Positions 24,301 to 33,082 of a stretch of DNA of 64,000 nt are shown here, piece by piece. Numbering within the stretch: the first letter of the stretch is position 1; the number at the start of each line of letters is the position of its first letter. The notes under the pieces were generated by a model. That model saw nothing but the letters and a program-made list of their open reading frames with translations. It did not search any database and was not told the DNA's origin. The stretch comes from Aquimarina longa SW024. Lineage in GTDB: Bacteria; Bacteroidota; Bacteroidia; Flavobacteriales; Flavobacteriaceae. The stretch spans positions 201,039-265,038 of the forward strand of contig NZ_KQ474101.1 of NCBI RefSeq assembly GCF_001401755.1. The letters are read 5' to 3'. A program made the position numbers and the translations under genes.

Positions 24301-26037
24301 TTAATTTTGTTTCAATTGTTTTAGTTTTATTCTGAATGCAGCAAAGAGTAACGTTACAAATGGACTCATCCAATTAAAAATAGCATAAAAGAAATAATCA
24401 GCTACAGGTACTCCTAGTACACCACTTTGATAAGCTCCACAGGTATTCCAAGGAACTAATACAGAGGTAACAGTACCAGAATCCTCTAGTGTACGGCTAA
24501 GATTTTCTGGGGCAAGTCCTTTGTCTTTATAGGCTTTTGCATACATTTTTCCTGGAACAACGATAGCGAGGTATTGATCAGAAGCTGTTACGTTTAATGC
24601 TAAGCAACTTATGACTGTACTTGCAAAAAGTCCAAATACAGAATCAAATAGATTTAGTAGTGCTTTACTGATCCTAGCTAATGCACCGATAGCATCCATA
24701 ATTCCTCCAAAAACCATAGCACATACAATTAACCATATCGTATTAAGCATTCCTGACATACCTCCTGCAGAAAATAAATCATTAAGATCTGTATTAGTAG
24801 TTGCTACAGCTGTATCTACCGTCATTGCATTCATGATTGTAAAATAAGAAGATACTAGATAATTAGTAGGTTTAGCCTCGATAATAAATTCTCCAAGAAC
24901 TTTATCTTTATGAAATATGGTTACTTTTTCTTCAAAGGACGTCGTTACTTTTTTATTTGATGAAGGTAACTCTAATATCACTTCGTTTGAGAGCTTAATA
25001 TCTTGATTTTTTGGTATTAAAACATATTTCCCAGGAGATTGGTAATTATTATTTGATCTTACATCATAAGTGCTATCCCACTCAATATAATCACTATATT
25101 CAGAAGGTATTTTGGTTACGTCATATCTCAATCCATTTTGCCAAACTATTTCCCCTTGAAAAATAAGACAAAAAACTCCTCCTAAGAGTGTTCCTGCAAG
25201 TAAAGCTACTAAAGGGGGAGTCTTTTTAATTATTAGTAAAACTACAGTTAAGGGAACTAAAAACAACCAAGGACTAATATTAAATGCTTTTTTTATATCT
25301 GTAAGCATTTGTTCAGTATCAGTAGTACCTGAAGTCTCTTGGGTAAAACCTATGATAATAAAAACTATTAAGGTTACTAGTATTGTTGGTACTGTGGTGT
25401 ATGCCATGTATTTTATATGAGCAAATAGTTCACCTCCTGCCATAGCTGGAGCTAGGTTTGTTGTATCTGATAAAGGAGACATTTTATCTCCAAAATATGC
25501 CCCTGATAGTACAGCTCCTGCTGTCATTCCTAGTGATATATCAAGAGCATTTCCAATACCAATTAATGCGATACCTACTGTTGCAGAAGTAGTCCAGGAA
25601 CTTCCTGTAGCGATAGAGATAACAGCACATATAACAACGCAAGCCGCTAGAAAAATTGTCGGATTAAGAATTTGTAAACCATAATAAATCATAGAGGGAA
25701 TGATTCCACTAACAAGCCAAGTACCTGCTAAAGATCCTACCATTAATAATATAAGTAATGCTCCAGTAGTAGATTTAATATTTTTAGCAACTTCTTCCAT
25801 CATTTGCTTATAGGATACTTTGTTAAAGAAACCTACTATAGTAGCAACAGCTGCACCAATAAGTAAAATAAATTGATTACTACCACTCAATGCATTATCT
25901 CCAAACACATAAACATTAAAAGCTAATATACCTACTAATACAATAACAGGTAGTAATGCTTCCCAAATGTTTAACTCTTTATTTTCAATGATATTTTCGT
26001 TTTGAGGGAGTGTAGGCTTGATGTTTTTACTTTCCAT
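24301..26037 (-). CDS. nhaC: NhaC-family Na+/H+ antiporter with an extra soluble insert
   Basis: A 578-residue inner-membrane antiporter with about 11 helices. NhaC-family blocks include TGSSWTTSATVGIALIGIG near 144, GAYFGDKMSPLSDTTNLAP near 179, and near the C-terminus NVTASDQYLAIVVPGKM and PENLSRTLEDSGTVTSVLVPWNTCGAYQ. It would exchange sodium for protons, useful in seawater. Between the helices ending near 293 and restarting near 396 there is a hydrophilic, beta-rich insert of about 100 residues (EIVWQNGLRYDV through FIIEAKP) not expected in a standard NhaC of about 480-500 residues. It has a small, isolated transcription unit. Confidence 0.88.
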   Translation of the reverse strand: MESKNIKPTLPQNENIIENKELNIWEALLPVIVLVGILAFNVYVFGDNALSGSNQFILLIGAAVATIVGFFNKVSYKQMMEEVAKNIKSTTGALLILLMVGSLAGTWLVSGIIPSMIYYGLQILNPTIFLAACVVICAVISIATGSSWTTSATVGIALIGIGNALDISLGMTAGAVLSGAYFGDKMSPLSDTTNLAPAMAGGELFAHIKYMAYTTVPTILVTLIVFIIIGFTQETSGTTDTEQMLTDIKKAFNISPWLFLVPLTVVLLIIKKTPPLVALLAGTLLGGVFCLIFQGEIVWQNGLRYDVTKIPSEYSDYIEWDSTYDVRSNNNYQSPGKYVLIPKNQDIKLSNEVILELPSSNKKVTTSFEEKVTIFHKDKVLGEFIIEAKPTNYLVSSYFTIMNAMTVDTAVATTNTDLNDLFSAGGMSGMLNTIWLIVCAMVFGGIMDAIGALARISKALLNLFDSVFGLFASTVISCLALNVTASDQYLAIVVPGKMYAKAYKDKGLAPENLSRTLEDSGTVTSVLVPWNTCGAYQSGVLGVPVADYFFYAIFNWMSPFVTLLFAAFRIKLKQLKQN

Positions 26038-26336
26038 ATGTTGAATTCGAAATTTAATGGATGTAATGTTACGATTTTAATAAAAGTTATGCAATGTCTA
26101 TATTCAGTTTAATTATTTTTTTTATGTTTTTGGTAGAACTGATCACATTTATTTATAATTCTAAATAGGATCAATTTTAAAAACTATTTTTTAAGATACT
26201 AAGTTTTTACTTCTATAATTTTATAAGTAAAGTAATAGGAGTTTTCTTTTTATCGATGTTTATTGTTTTTAATCGATATTTTTAGTTTTTATTATGATTA
26301 TTTTTGTAAAATTTATGAAGAGATCGATTACTTTTG

Positions 26337-26463
26337 AAATGTAAAAGATAATGAATATTAAAATATTGATTAGTTGAATTGAATTAGAACATACTCTTTT
26401 TTTACCCCTAAGCCAGTTTTAGCCTACTACTAATAGCCTCATACCCCAAGAGGCTTTTTTTTG
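26337..26463 (+). ncRNA. Candidate small RNA or attenuated leader with CCCC loops
   Basis: TTTG (26303-26306), 22-nt spacer and TACTTTTG (26329-26336) form a plausible promoter; a strong intrinsic terminator ends the stretch about 120 nt later. The RNA would contain TTTACCCCTAAG and, in its terminator loop, ATACCCCAAG, so C-rich motifs are exposed as in the 1170-3360 array. The CPBP gene starts 54 nt after the terminator, so it could instead be an attenuator for that gene. Promoter and terminator are observed motifs; the RNA is inferred. Confidence 0.45.
26435..26463 (+). terminator. Intrinsic terminator with a CCCC loop
   Basis: AGCCTC (26435-26440), loop ATACCCCAA, GAGGCT (26450-26455), then eight T or more. 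No gene on + ends nearby, so it must stop either a small RNA or a leader of the following gene. Confidence 0.85.
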
Positions 26464-26517
26464 TTAAAAAGTTAACTATTTCATTTTTTATATAGAAATT
26501 AGTCAAAAATTGGTAGA

Positions 26518-27150
26518 ATGGAGACTAATGAATATAAGAGTTTAGAGCTGTTTTTTCTTTTTGTAGTACTTCCGGTAAGCTTCTTATTGGACTCCCATTT
26601 TCTTTTTAAGGTGATTCCTACTTTTTTGGGATTTGTTTATATTTTGATTTTCCTAAAAAAGGAAGACCTCTTAAGGTTTAACTTTTCTAATAAGATTTGT
26701 TGGAAATCTTTTTGGAAAGAAACAATGGTCAAGCTTTTGATCATAATGGTGATAACGGGAGTGTATGTTTTTTTTGTAGCCCCTGATAAATTATTTTCTG
26801 TTATATTAAAAAAGCCAGAGTTATGGATTCTGATACTTTTTGTCTATACCTTTTTATCGGTATGGCCGCAAGAAATTATATATAGAACTTTTTTTTATAA
26901 GCGTTATGCAGCATTGATTAAGAATAAATGGTTGTTTATTTTTATAAATGCAATTCTATTTTCTTTAGCACATCTTTTTTTAGGTAGTTTTTTAGTACAA
27001 CTATTAACTTTTATAGGGGGTGTATTGTTTGCGTATACTTATCAAAAAACAAAATCTACTATTTTAGTGTCCATAGAGCATGCTATTTATGGTAATTGGT
27101 TGTTTACAGTAGGGATGGGAGAAATGCTAGCTTTTCCTGGAGTAGAATAA
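26518..27150 (+). CDS. CPBP-family intramembrane protease (CAAX/Abi type)
   Basis: A 210-residue membrane protein with about six helices. The CPBP motifs are visible: motif 1 PQEIIYRTFFYKRY near residue 121 (usually EExxxR; here Q-E), motif 2 NAILFSLAHLFLG near 143, and motif 3 with a final His in SIEHAIYGNWLF near 186. The family includes glutamic or metal-dependent intramembrane proteases and bacteriocin-immunity proteins. The first Glu of the EE pair being Gln still leaves the more important second Glu. It converges on rdgB with 36 nt between. Confidence 0.83.
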   Translation: METNEYKSLELFFLFVVLPVSFLLDSHFLFKVIPTFLGFVYILIFLKKEDLLRFNFSNKICWKSFWKETMVKLLIIMVITGVYVFFVAPDKLFSVILKKPELWILILFVYTFLSVWPQEIIYRTFFYKRYAALIKNKWLFIFINAILFSLAHLFLGSFLVQLLTFIGGVLFAYTYQKTKSTILVSIEHAIYGNWLFTVGMGEMLAFPGVE

Positions 27151-27186
27151 TTATATATTTTTTTAAGAAGGGATACCTGAGTACTT

Positions 27187-27765
27187 TTATATACTACGTA
27201 TTACATGTTTTATTAATTGTTGTACTGCTTTTCCTCGATGCCCAATTTTGTTTTTTTCTGATAAAGAAAGTTCTGCAAATGTCTTGGTATATCCTTTTGG
27301 CAGAAAAATAGGGTCATACCCAAAACCCCCTGTTCCTTTTTTATCTTCGGTAATGTTTCCAGAACAAATTCCTGTAAATAGATTTAATTCTCCGTTTAAG
27401 GTTAATGCAATTACAGTTTTAAATTGAGCATGGCGATTTTCTTTTTCTTTTAATTCTGTTAAAAGCTTATTCATATTGGCATTAGCATCTTTTGCTTCTC
27501 CGGCATATCGAGCAGAGTATATCCCTGGCGCGCCATCTAATGCGGTAACCTCTAGGCCTGTATCGTCTGCAAAACAATCATACCCATAATGTTCCTTGAT
27601 ATACATCGCCTTTTGTTTAGCATTACCCTCGATGGTAGAAGAAGTTTCAGGAATATCTTCTGTACATCCTATGTCAGTAAGACTTACAATTTGGATAGTG
27701 GGAGGCATTAAAGCTTGTACTTCTTTTAGCTTATTATGGTTATTGGTGGCAAAGACTATTTTCAT
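27187..27765 (-). CDS. rdgB: Non-canonical purine NTP pyrophosphatase RdgB/HAM1
   Basis: A 192-residue enzyme that hydrolyses dITP, XTP and similar damaged nucleotides to monophosphates, keeping them out of DNA and RNA. It begins [18 protein letters not shown], the family start; the catalytic [24 protein letters not shown] region is near 66-89, and GFGYDPIF near 147 and KIGHRGKA near 175 complete the signature. Length is normal. ATG 27765 is the start. It follows kdsC with 69 nt between and may be in the same transcript. Confidence 0.95.
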   Translation of the reverse strand: MKIVFATNNHNKLKEVQALMPPTIQIVSLTDIGCTEDIPETSSTIEGNAKQKAMYIKEHYGYDCFADDTGLEVTALDGAPGIYSARYAGEAKDANANMNKLLTELKEKENRHAQFKTVIALTLNGELNLFTGICSGNITEDKKGTGGFGYDPIFLPKGYTKTFAELSLSEKNKIGHRGKAVQQLIKHVIRSI

Positions 27766-27834
27766 AGGTATATTAGATATTATGCAATTTTAATTTTCTG
27801 GTTACAGAAGCCATGTTTAGAGTAATGCAGGGTA

Positions 27835-28359
27835 TTATGCCTTTGCATCAAAATTAGAAATCCATTTTCCTTGTACTTTAAGTACTTGTTCTATAACATC
27901 TCTAGCACACCCTTTACCTCCTTTTTTTAAGGATATATATTTAGAAGCTTCTTTTACTTCTGCAACAGCATCTTGTGGGCAGGTGGGTAATCCTACTATT
28001 TCCATAACAGGTAGATCTGGGATATCATCTCCCATGTAGAGTACATTTTCTATTTTGATAGTATGAGCATCCAAGTATTCATTTAATTGTTCTACTTTTT
28101 GATGTGCACCAAGATATATATCAGTGATCCCTAAGTTTTTTAATCGTTGGCGTACACCTTCATTTTTACCTCCTGAAATAATACAGACATTGTAGCCTTG
28201 CTGTATGGCAGTTTTTAAAGCATATCCATCTTTAATATTCATTGTTCTTAGTAATTCACCATCTGTATTGACGATAACAGTTCCGTCAGTAAGTACCCCG
28301 TCTATATCAAAAATAAAGGTAGTAATGTGTTGTAAATATTCTTTATAACTTTTTTCCAT
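27835..28359 (-). CDS. kdsC: Kdo-8-phosphate phosphatase KdsC
   Basis: A 174-residue HAD phosphatase lacking a cap domain, working as a tetramer in the KdsC family. It removes the phosphate from Kdo 8-phosphate to give Kdo for LPS inner core. Motif I FDIDGVLTDG is near 17-26, motif II is IISGG near 60, and motif III/IV is GDDIPDLPVM near 109, all intact. Its start overlaps the end of the DUF2520 gene by 17 nt, so the two are translationally coupled. The next Kdo enzyme (KdsB, fused) is at 53.6 kb. Confidence 0.93.
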   Translation of the reverse strand: MEKSYKEYLQHITTFIFDIDGVLTDGTVIVNTDGELLRTMNIKDGYALKTAIQQGYNVCIISGGKNEGVRQRLKNLGITDIYLGAHQKVEQLNEYLDAHTIKIENVLYMGDDIPDLPVMEIVGLPTCPQDAVAEVKEASKYISLKKGGKGCARDVIEQVLKVQGKWISNFDAKA

Positions 28360-29107
28360 ATTTAGATTGTATTGCTTCAGTAAGGGTTTTATAAATCTCT
28401 TTTTGTGAAGTATTATTTAACGTTTTTAAATGTCTTTTTATAGTTTTTGAATCATTTCGTATTGCAGGTCCGGTCTGTGCAAGATCAGGATTTATTGTCG
28501 TAATTTTTTTAGCAGTTTCCTCAATCAAAGGGTATAAAATTTCAAAAGGGATTTTATGCTCATTACAGATATCATTTCCTATTGAAAATAAATGATTTGT
28601 AAAATTATTGACGAATACAGCTGAGACATGTAGTACATTGCGTTGTTCTGATGAGATGTCATATATTTTTTTAGAAAGCACAGATGCAAGCTTTTTTAAA
28701 ATTTCTAGATCTCTATCATCCTGTGCTTCTATACAAAAAGGAACAGTATTAAAATCTATAATTTTATCTTTGCTAAATGATTGTAATGGATAAAACACTC
28801 CTTTTTTATTACGACTATTAATAACATCTATAGGAGCACTCCCCGAAGTATGAACAATTAATCTGTTGTTAAACGGTAGTAAACCAGAAACTTCTTCAAT
28901 AGCATTGTCGCTAATTGCTAAAATATAGATGTCTGCTTCTGTTAAATTGTTAATATCTTGTATGATATTGTCTTCTTTTTGATCAGGAACTAATCGTACT
29001 CCCTTGCGATTATAGCATTGTACAACGGTTACTGATTTGTGATTACAAAAAGCAGTATACAAATGTTTTGCTACATTTCCGGCACCAAGAATAACAATCC
29101 TAATCAT
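28343..29107 (-). CDS. Rossmann-fold DUF2520 protein
   Basis: A 254-residue NAD(P)-binding protein resembling pyrroline-5-carboxylate reductase and 3-hydroxyacid dehydrogenases. The nucleotide-binding loop is VILGAGNVAKHL at 4-15; the DUF2520 helical part has HVSAVFVNNFTNHLFS near 155 and TGPAIRNDSKTIKRHL near 213. Its enzymatic reaction is unknown. In flavobacteria it regularly precedes kdsC, with which it overlaps here. ATG 29107 is divergent from the ccs gene, with 138 nt between. Confidence 0.88.
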   Translation of the reverse strand: MIRIVILGAGNVAKHLYTAFCNHKSVTVVQCYNRKGVRLVPDQKEDNIIQDINNLTEADIYILAISDNAIEEVSGLLPFNNRLIVHTSGSAPIDVINSRNKKGVFYPLQSFSKDKIIDFNTVPFCIEAQDDRDLEILKKLASVLSKKIYDISSEQRNVLHVSAVFVNNFTNHLFSIGNDICNEHKIPFEILYPLIEETAKKITTINPDLAQTGPAIRNDSKTIKRHLKTLNNTSQKEIYKTLTEAIQSKYGKKL

Positions 29108-29245
29108 TCGGCTAAAATAAGGAAGTTCATTTAAAAAAAATTAAACAAGAGTAATACTTCTGTTAAAACCTGCAAATCAAATAAGCATCATGGTATATAA
29201 TACTACTAAAAACAGTAAATTTGCCCACCAAAAAAGAAGGTTATT

Positions 29246-32200
29246 ATGCAGGCTAAACTAGCGAGTATTTTGTTCTCTACACGATTAATGGCAATTTTAT
29301 TTATTGTTTTTGCAGTTTCTATGGCAATAGGGACATTTTTAGAAGATGCATATGGTACTGTTGCTTCTAGAATATGGATTTATAATACGTGGTGGTTTGA
29401 AGCTATAATGGTGTTTTTTGTGATTAATTTTTGTGGAAATATTATACGATATCGATTGTATACAAAAGATAAATGGGCTACATTACTATTGCATTTATCT
29501 TTTATTCTGATTATTATAGGTGCGTTTGTTACTCGATATATTAGCTATGAGGGGGTAATGCCTATACGAGAAGGCGAGACTACAGCAACTTTTCTTTCAG
29601 AAAAAACATATCTAACGATTTTCTTAGATGGAGAGATTGATGGAGAACCTCGCAGACGCATACTTTCAGAAGCTTTAGAGTTGGCGGAAGCTACTACTAA
29701 TGATTTTACTATTAATACAGATTATAATAAACAGCCTGTAACAATAGCTTATAAAAACTATATTCAGGGCGCAGAGATGGGATTAGTAGCAGCAGAAGAT
29801 GGAGATAATTACCTAAAAATAGTAGAGGCAGGAGACGGAAATAGGCATGATCACTTTCTTAAAGAAGGAGAAATATCTAATATTCATAATGTACTAATCG
29901 CTTTTAATAAACCTACTAAAGGAGCTATAAATATTACATATGAAAATGATGATTATTTTATAGAATCTCCTTTTGAAGGATCATTTCTAAGAATGGCTGA
30001 TCAGTTACAAGGATTGGTGTTTAAGGATAGTCTTCAACCTTTGATGCTTAGATCTTTATATCAAACTGCAGGAATGCAATTTGTAATTCCTGAACCAGCA
30101 ATTACAGGAACTTATGATATCGTTTCAACAGAAATTAAGGAGAAAGGACAGCAAGATGCACTGGTTTTTAATGTTTCTACAAATGGAGAAACTAAAGAGG
30201 TTAAATTACTAGGAGGAAAGGGGCATACTAATGATATGACTAAAATCTCGATGGGAGGGTTAGAAATGTATTTTAGTTATGGATCTAAGCAAATGGAACT
30301 TCCTTTTGCTTTAAAACTTGATGATTTTATAGCAGAAAAATATCCTGGTACACAGAATGTGTATAAATCTTTTAAAAGTAAAGTGACTATTGTAGATGAT
30401 AATACTTCTCGTCCTTATGATATATATATGAATCATGTGTTGGATCATAAGGGATATCGATTCTTTCAAGCTTCTTTTGATCCAGATGAAAAAGGAACTG
30501 TATTATCTGTAAATCATGATCGTTGGGGGACTTGGATTACCTATGCAGGGTATATGTTATTATATCTAGGTTTAATGTTAATTTTATTTACTAAAGGATC
30601 TCGTTTTAAAGATATTGAGCGTCAGTTAAGTAATATAAAGAAAAAGAAGAAAGCATTGACAATGTTATTGGTGTTATTTATTTCTACATTTTCTTTTGCA
30701 CAAAATTCTCCAAATCACACAGATCATATACAGACATTACCAAGTAAAAAGAAGTTGGATTCTGTTATTTTGGCAAATTCTGTTCCAGCAGAGCATGCTG
30801 CAAAATTTGGTAGTATCGTAATCCAAGATGAACGAGGTCGAATGAAACCTGTAAATACTTTTTCGTCAGAATTATTACGTAAGCTTAGTAAGAAAGATAC
30901 TTATGAAGGATTGAATGCGGATCAAGTATTTGTATCTATGGTAGAAAATCCTTTTATATGGTATAGTATTCCTATTATAGAAATTGAACGAAAAAATGAT
31001 AGTATCCGTAAAATACTAGGAGTGCCAAAAACAGAAAAGAAGGTTTCTCTTATTGATTTAGTAGAACCAGATGGATCGTATAAATTATCACCTTATTTAG
31101 AGAAAGCGAGTAGTACTAATACTCCTAGTCCGTTTGAAAAAGATTTTCTTAAAACTCATGAGAAGTTTTATTTACTTAATCAGGCATTAGGAGGGGGGAT
31201 TCTAAGAGTTTTTCCGGTTCCTAATGATCAAGGAAATAAATGGGTATCTGTCCCAGAATTGAATGAGTATAAGTTTAGTGGTATGGATTCGGTGTATACC
31301 AGACAGATTATCCAAATCTATAGACAATCATTACAGGATGCGAGAAAAACAGGAGATTATAGTAAATCGGATCAGTATATAGAAAGTATTAAAAGTTTTC
31401 AGAAAAAATTTGGTAGCGAAGTGTTACCAAGTGACAAAAAAATTAAAACAGAAATTACATTAAATAAGTATGATATTTTTAGAACCTTGTATAGATATTA
31501 TGGTATTATAGGGTTATTGATGATGATTTTTGTAATTATTAGGATATTTAAAGAATCTGCGATTGTCAGAGGTTTGATTAATAGTGCAATAGGAATAATT
31601 GTTTTGTTATTTATATTGCATACGGCAGGATTAATTATGCGTTGGTATGTTTCGGGGCATGCTCCATGGAGTGATGCGTATGAATCGATGATATATGTAG
31701 CATGGATGACCTTAGCAATAGGGTTAGCTTTTGGTAAGAGAAGTAACTTAACTATTGCAGCAACTACATTTGTGGCTGCAATTATCTTGTTTTTTGCACA
31801 TGAAAATTGGACAGATCCCGCTATAGCTAATTTACAACCAGTATTGGACTCGTACTGGGTACTAATACATGTCTCTATTATAGTAGGAAGTTATGGTCCG
31901 TTTTTTGTCGGAGCAATTTTAGGAATCTTAGCGTTATTATTAATGATTTTGACAACAGAGTCTAATAAAAAACGAATGGATCTTAATATAAAAGAAATTA
32001 CAATTATTAATGAGATGGCACTTACGATTGGATTGGTGATGCTTACTATTGGTAATTTCTTAGGAGGAATGTGGGCTAATGAGAGTTGGGGGCGTTATTG
32101 GGGATGGGATCCTAAAGAAACATGGGCTTTAATAAGTATTATGGTATATGCTTTTGTAATTCATATGAGATTGGTGCCAGGATTGCGTGGTAAATGGTTT

Positions 32201-32425
32201 TTTAATCTAATGTCTGTTTTTGCAATTCTATCAGTGTTAATGACGTATTTTGGAGTTAATTTTTATCTAAAAGGATTGCATTCTTATGCAAGTGGTGATA
32301 AAGCTGTTACTCCAGTAGAAGGATATTATTTTATTTTGTTTTGGGCAATTTTAGGAGGAGTGTCTTATTGGAGATATAAAGTACATTATCAGAAGAAAAA
32401 GATAGGGAATTCACTTAAAGAATAA
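29246..32425 (+). CDS. Fused cytochrome c maturation protein, CcsB(ResB)-CcsA
   Basis: A 1059-residue membrane protein for system II cytochrome c biogenesis, which delivers haem to apocytochromes outside the membrane. The N-terminal half is ResB/CcsB-like: helices at about 13-32, 47-65 and 78-97, a large periplasmic domain, and a helix near 432-450. The C-terminal half is CcsA-like with about eight helices, HAPWSDAYESM near 808 and the haem-handling WWD motif WGRYWGWDPKETWALIS near 950. At the junction, residues about 472-490 (ALTMLLVLFISTFSFAQ) look exactly like a signal peptide, hinting at an ancestral separate CcsA or exported domain. The fusion is known in Bacteroidota. Confidence 0.93.
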   Translation: MQAKLASILFSTRLMAILFIVFAVSMAIGTFLEDAYGTVASRIWIYNTWWFEAIMVFFVINFCGNIIRYRLYTKDKWATLLLHLSFILIIIGAFVTRYISYEGVMPIREGETTATFLSEKTYLTIFLDGEIDGEPRRRILSEALELAEATTNDFTINTDYNKQPVTIAYKNYIQGAEMGLVAAEDGDNYLKIVEAGDGNRHDHFLKEGEISNIHNVLIAFNKPTKGAINITYENDDYFIESPFEGSFLRMADQLQGLVFKDSLQPLMLRSLYQTAGMQFVIPEPAITGTYDIVSTEIKEKGQQDALVFNVSTNGETKEVKLLGGKGHTNDMTKISMGGLEMYFSYGSKQMELPFALKLDDFIAEKYPGTQNVYKSFKSKVTIVDDNTSRPYDIYMNHVLDHKGYRFFQASFDPDEKGTVLSVNHDRWGTWITYAGYMLLYLGLMLILFTKGSRFKDIERQLSNIKKKKKALTMLLVLFISTFSFAQNSPNHTDHIQTLPSKKKLDSVILANSVPAEHAAKFGSIVIQDERGRMKPVNTFSSELLRKLSKKDTYEGLNADQVFVSMVENPFIWYSIPIIEIERKNDSIRKILGVPKTEKKVSLIDLVEPDGSYKLSPYLEKASSTNTPSPFEKDFLKTHEKFYLLNQALGGGILRVFPVPNDQGNKWVSVPELNEYKFSGMDSVYTRQIIQIYRQSLQDARKTGDYSKSDQYIESIKSFQKKFGSEVLPSDKKIKTEITLNKYDIFRTLYRYYGIIGLLMMIFVIIRIFKESAIVRGLINSAIGIIVLLFILHTAGLIMRWYVSGHAPWSDAYESMIYVAWMTLAIGLAFGKRSNLTIAATTFVAAIILFFAHENWTDPAIANLQPVLDSYWVLIHVSIIVGSYGPFFVGAILGILALLLMILTTESNKKRMDLNIKEITIINEMALTIGLVMLTIGNFLGGMWANESWGRYWGWDPKETWALISIMVYAFVIHMRLVPGLRGKWFFNLMSVFAILSVLMTYFGVNFYLKGLHSYASGDKAVTPVEGYYFILFWAILGGVSYWRYKVHYQKKKIGNSLKE

Positions 32426-32433
32426 TATATATT

Positions 32434-33012
32434 ATGAAACAATTATTGTCTTTGATTTCAAAATGTGATGAATGTTCATTGCAATTAGAGTTAGGACCAA
32501 GGCCTATTGTTTCAGCACATACTAATAGTAAAATAGTGATTATAGGGCAAGCTCCTGGTAGTATTGTTCATAAATCTGGCATCCCATGGGATGATAAGAG
32601 TGGGCAAAATTTAAGAACTTGGATGGGAATTGATACTAAAACATTCTACGATCCCAAGAAAATAGCTTTGCTCCCAATGGGGTTTTGTTATCCAGGAAAA
32701 GGAAAATCAGGTGATCTTCCTCCTACAAAACAATGTGCTCCTTTGTGGCATCAAAAACTCTTACGTAAAATAGAAAATGTAGAACTTACGTTACTTATAG
32801 GAAAATATGCGCAGGAATATTATCTCGGTAATCAATTAAAAAGAACGTTAACAGATACAGTGAAGAATTATAAAGGGTATTTGCCTAATTATTTTGTATT
32901 ACCACACCCTTCACCAAGAAATAATATTTGGCAGGCAAAAAACGAATGGTATAAAAGAGATGTTATTCCTCAATTACAAGCGAAAGTTAAATCTATATTG
33001 CAAAAAAAGTAA
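32434..33012 (+). CDS. Uracil-DNA glycosylase superfamily protein
   Basis: A 192-residue protein starting 8 nt after the ccs gene. Motif A is IIGQAPGS near 35-42 and the second catalytic motif is HPSPRNN near 161, the UDG superfamily pattern. Two cysteines (KCDECSLQ, residues 11-14) resemble half of the Fe-S ligand set of family 4/5 UDGs, but the other two ligands are not evident. Expected to remove uracil or related damage from DNA; the exact family is not clear. WDDKSGQNLRTWMG resembles the motif-A loop extension of the group. Confidence 0.8.
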   Translation: MKQLLSLISKCDECSLQLELGPRPIVSAHTNSKIVIIGQAPGSIVHKSGIPWDDKSGQNLRTWMGIDTKTFYDPKKIALLPMGFCYPGKGKSGDLPPTKQCAPLWHQKLLRKIENVELTLLIGKYAQEYYLGNQLKRTLTDTVKNYKGYLPNYFVLPHPSPRNNIWQAKNEWYKRDVIPQLQAKVKSILQKK

Positions 33013-33082
33013 TACTGCATAAATGCGAGGTTATGATAATGCTACTATTGAATTACATTTTTTATGTATGATTTCTTTTAAA

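Larger units (their letters stand above)
26038..26517. other. 480-nt gap with a candidate RNA or leader
   Basis: The left part is the AT-rich promoter region of nhaC (-). The right part holds two TAnnTTTG-like elements on + (TATTTTTG 26299-26306, TACTTTTG 26329-26336) and a strong terminator at 26435-26463, described separately. No protein-coding frame was recognised. Confidence 0.55.

Noticed and set aside
24177..24338. 53-codon open frame on + between carB and nhaC
   Set aside because: It overlaps the nhaC 3' end, has no promoter or family features, and looks like random open frame in AT-rich DNA.
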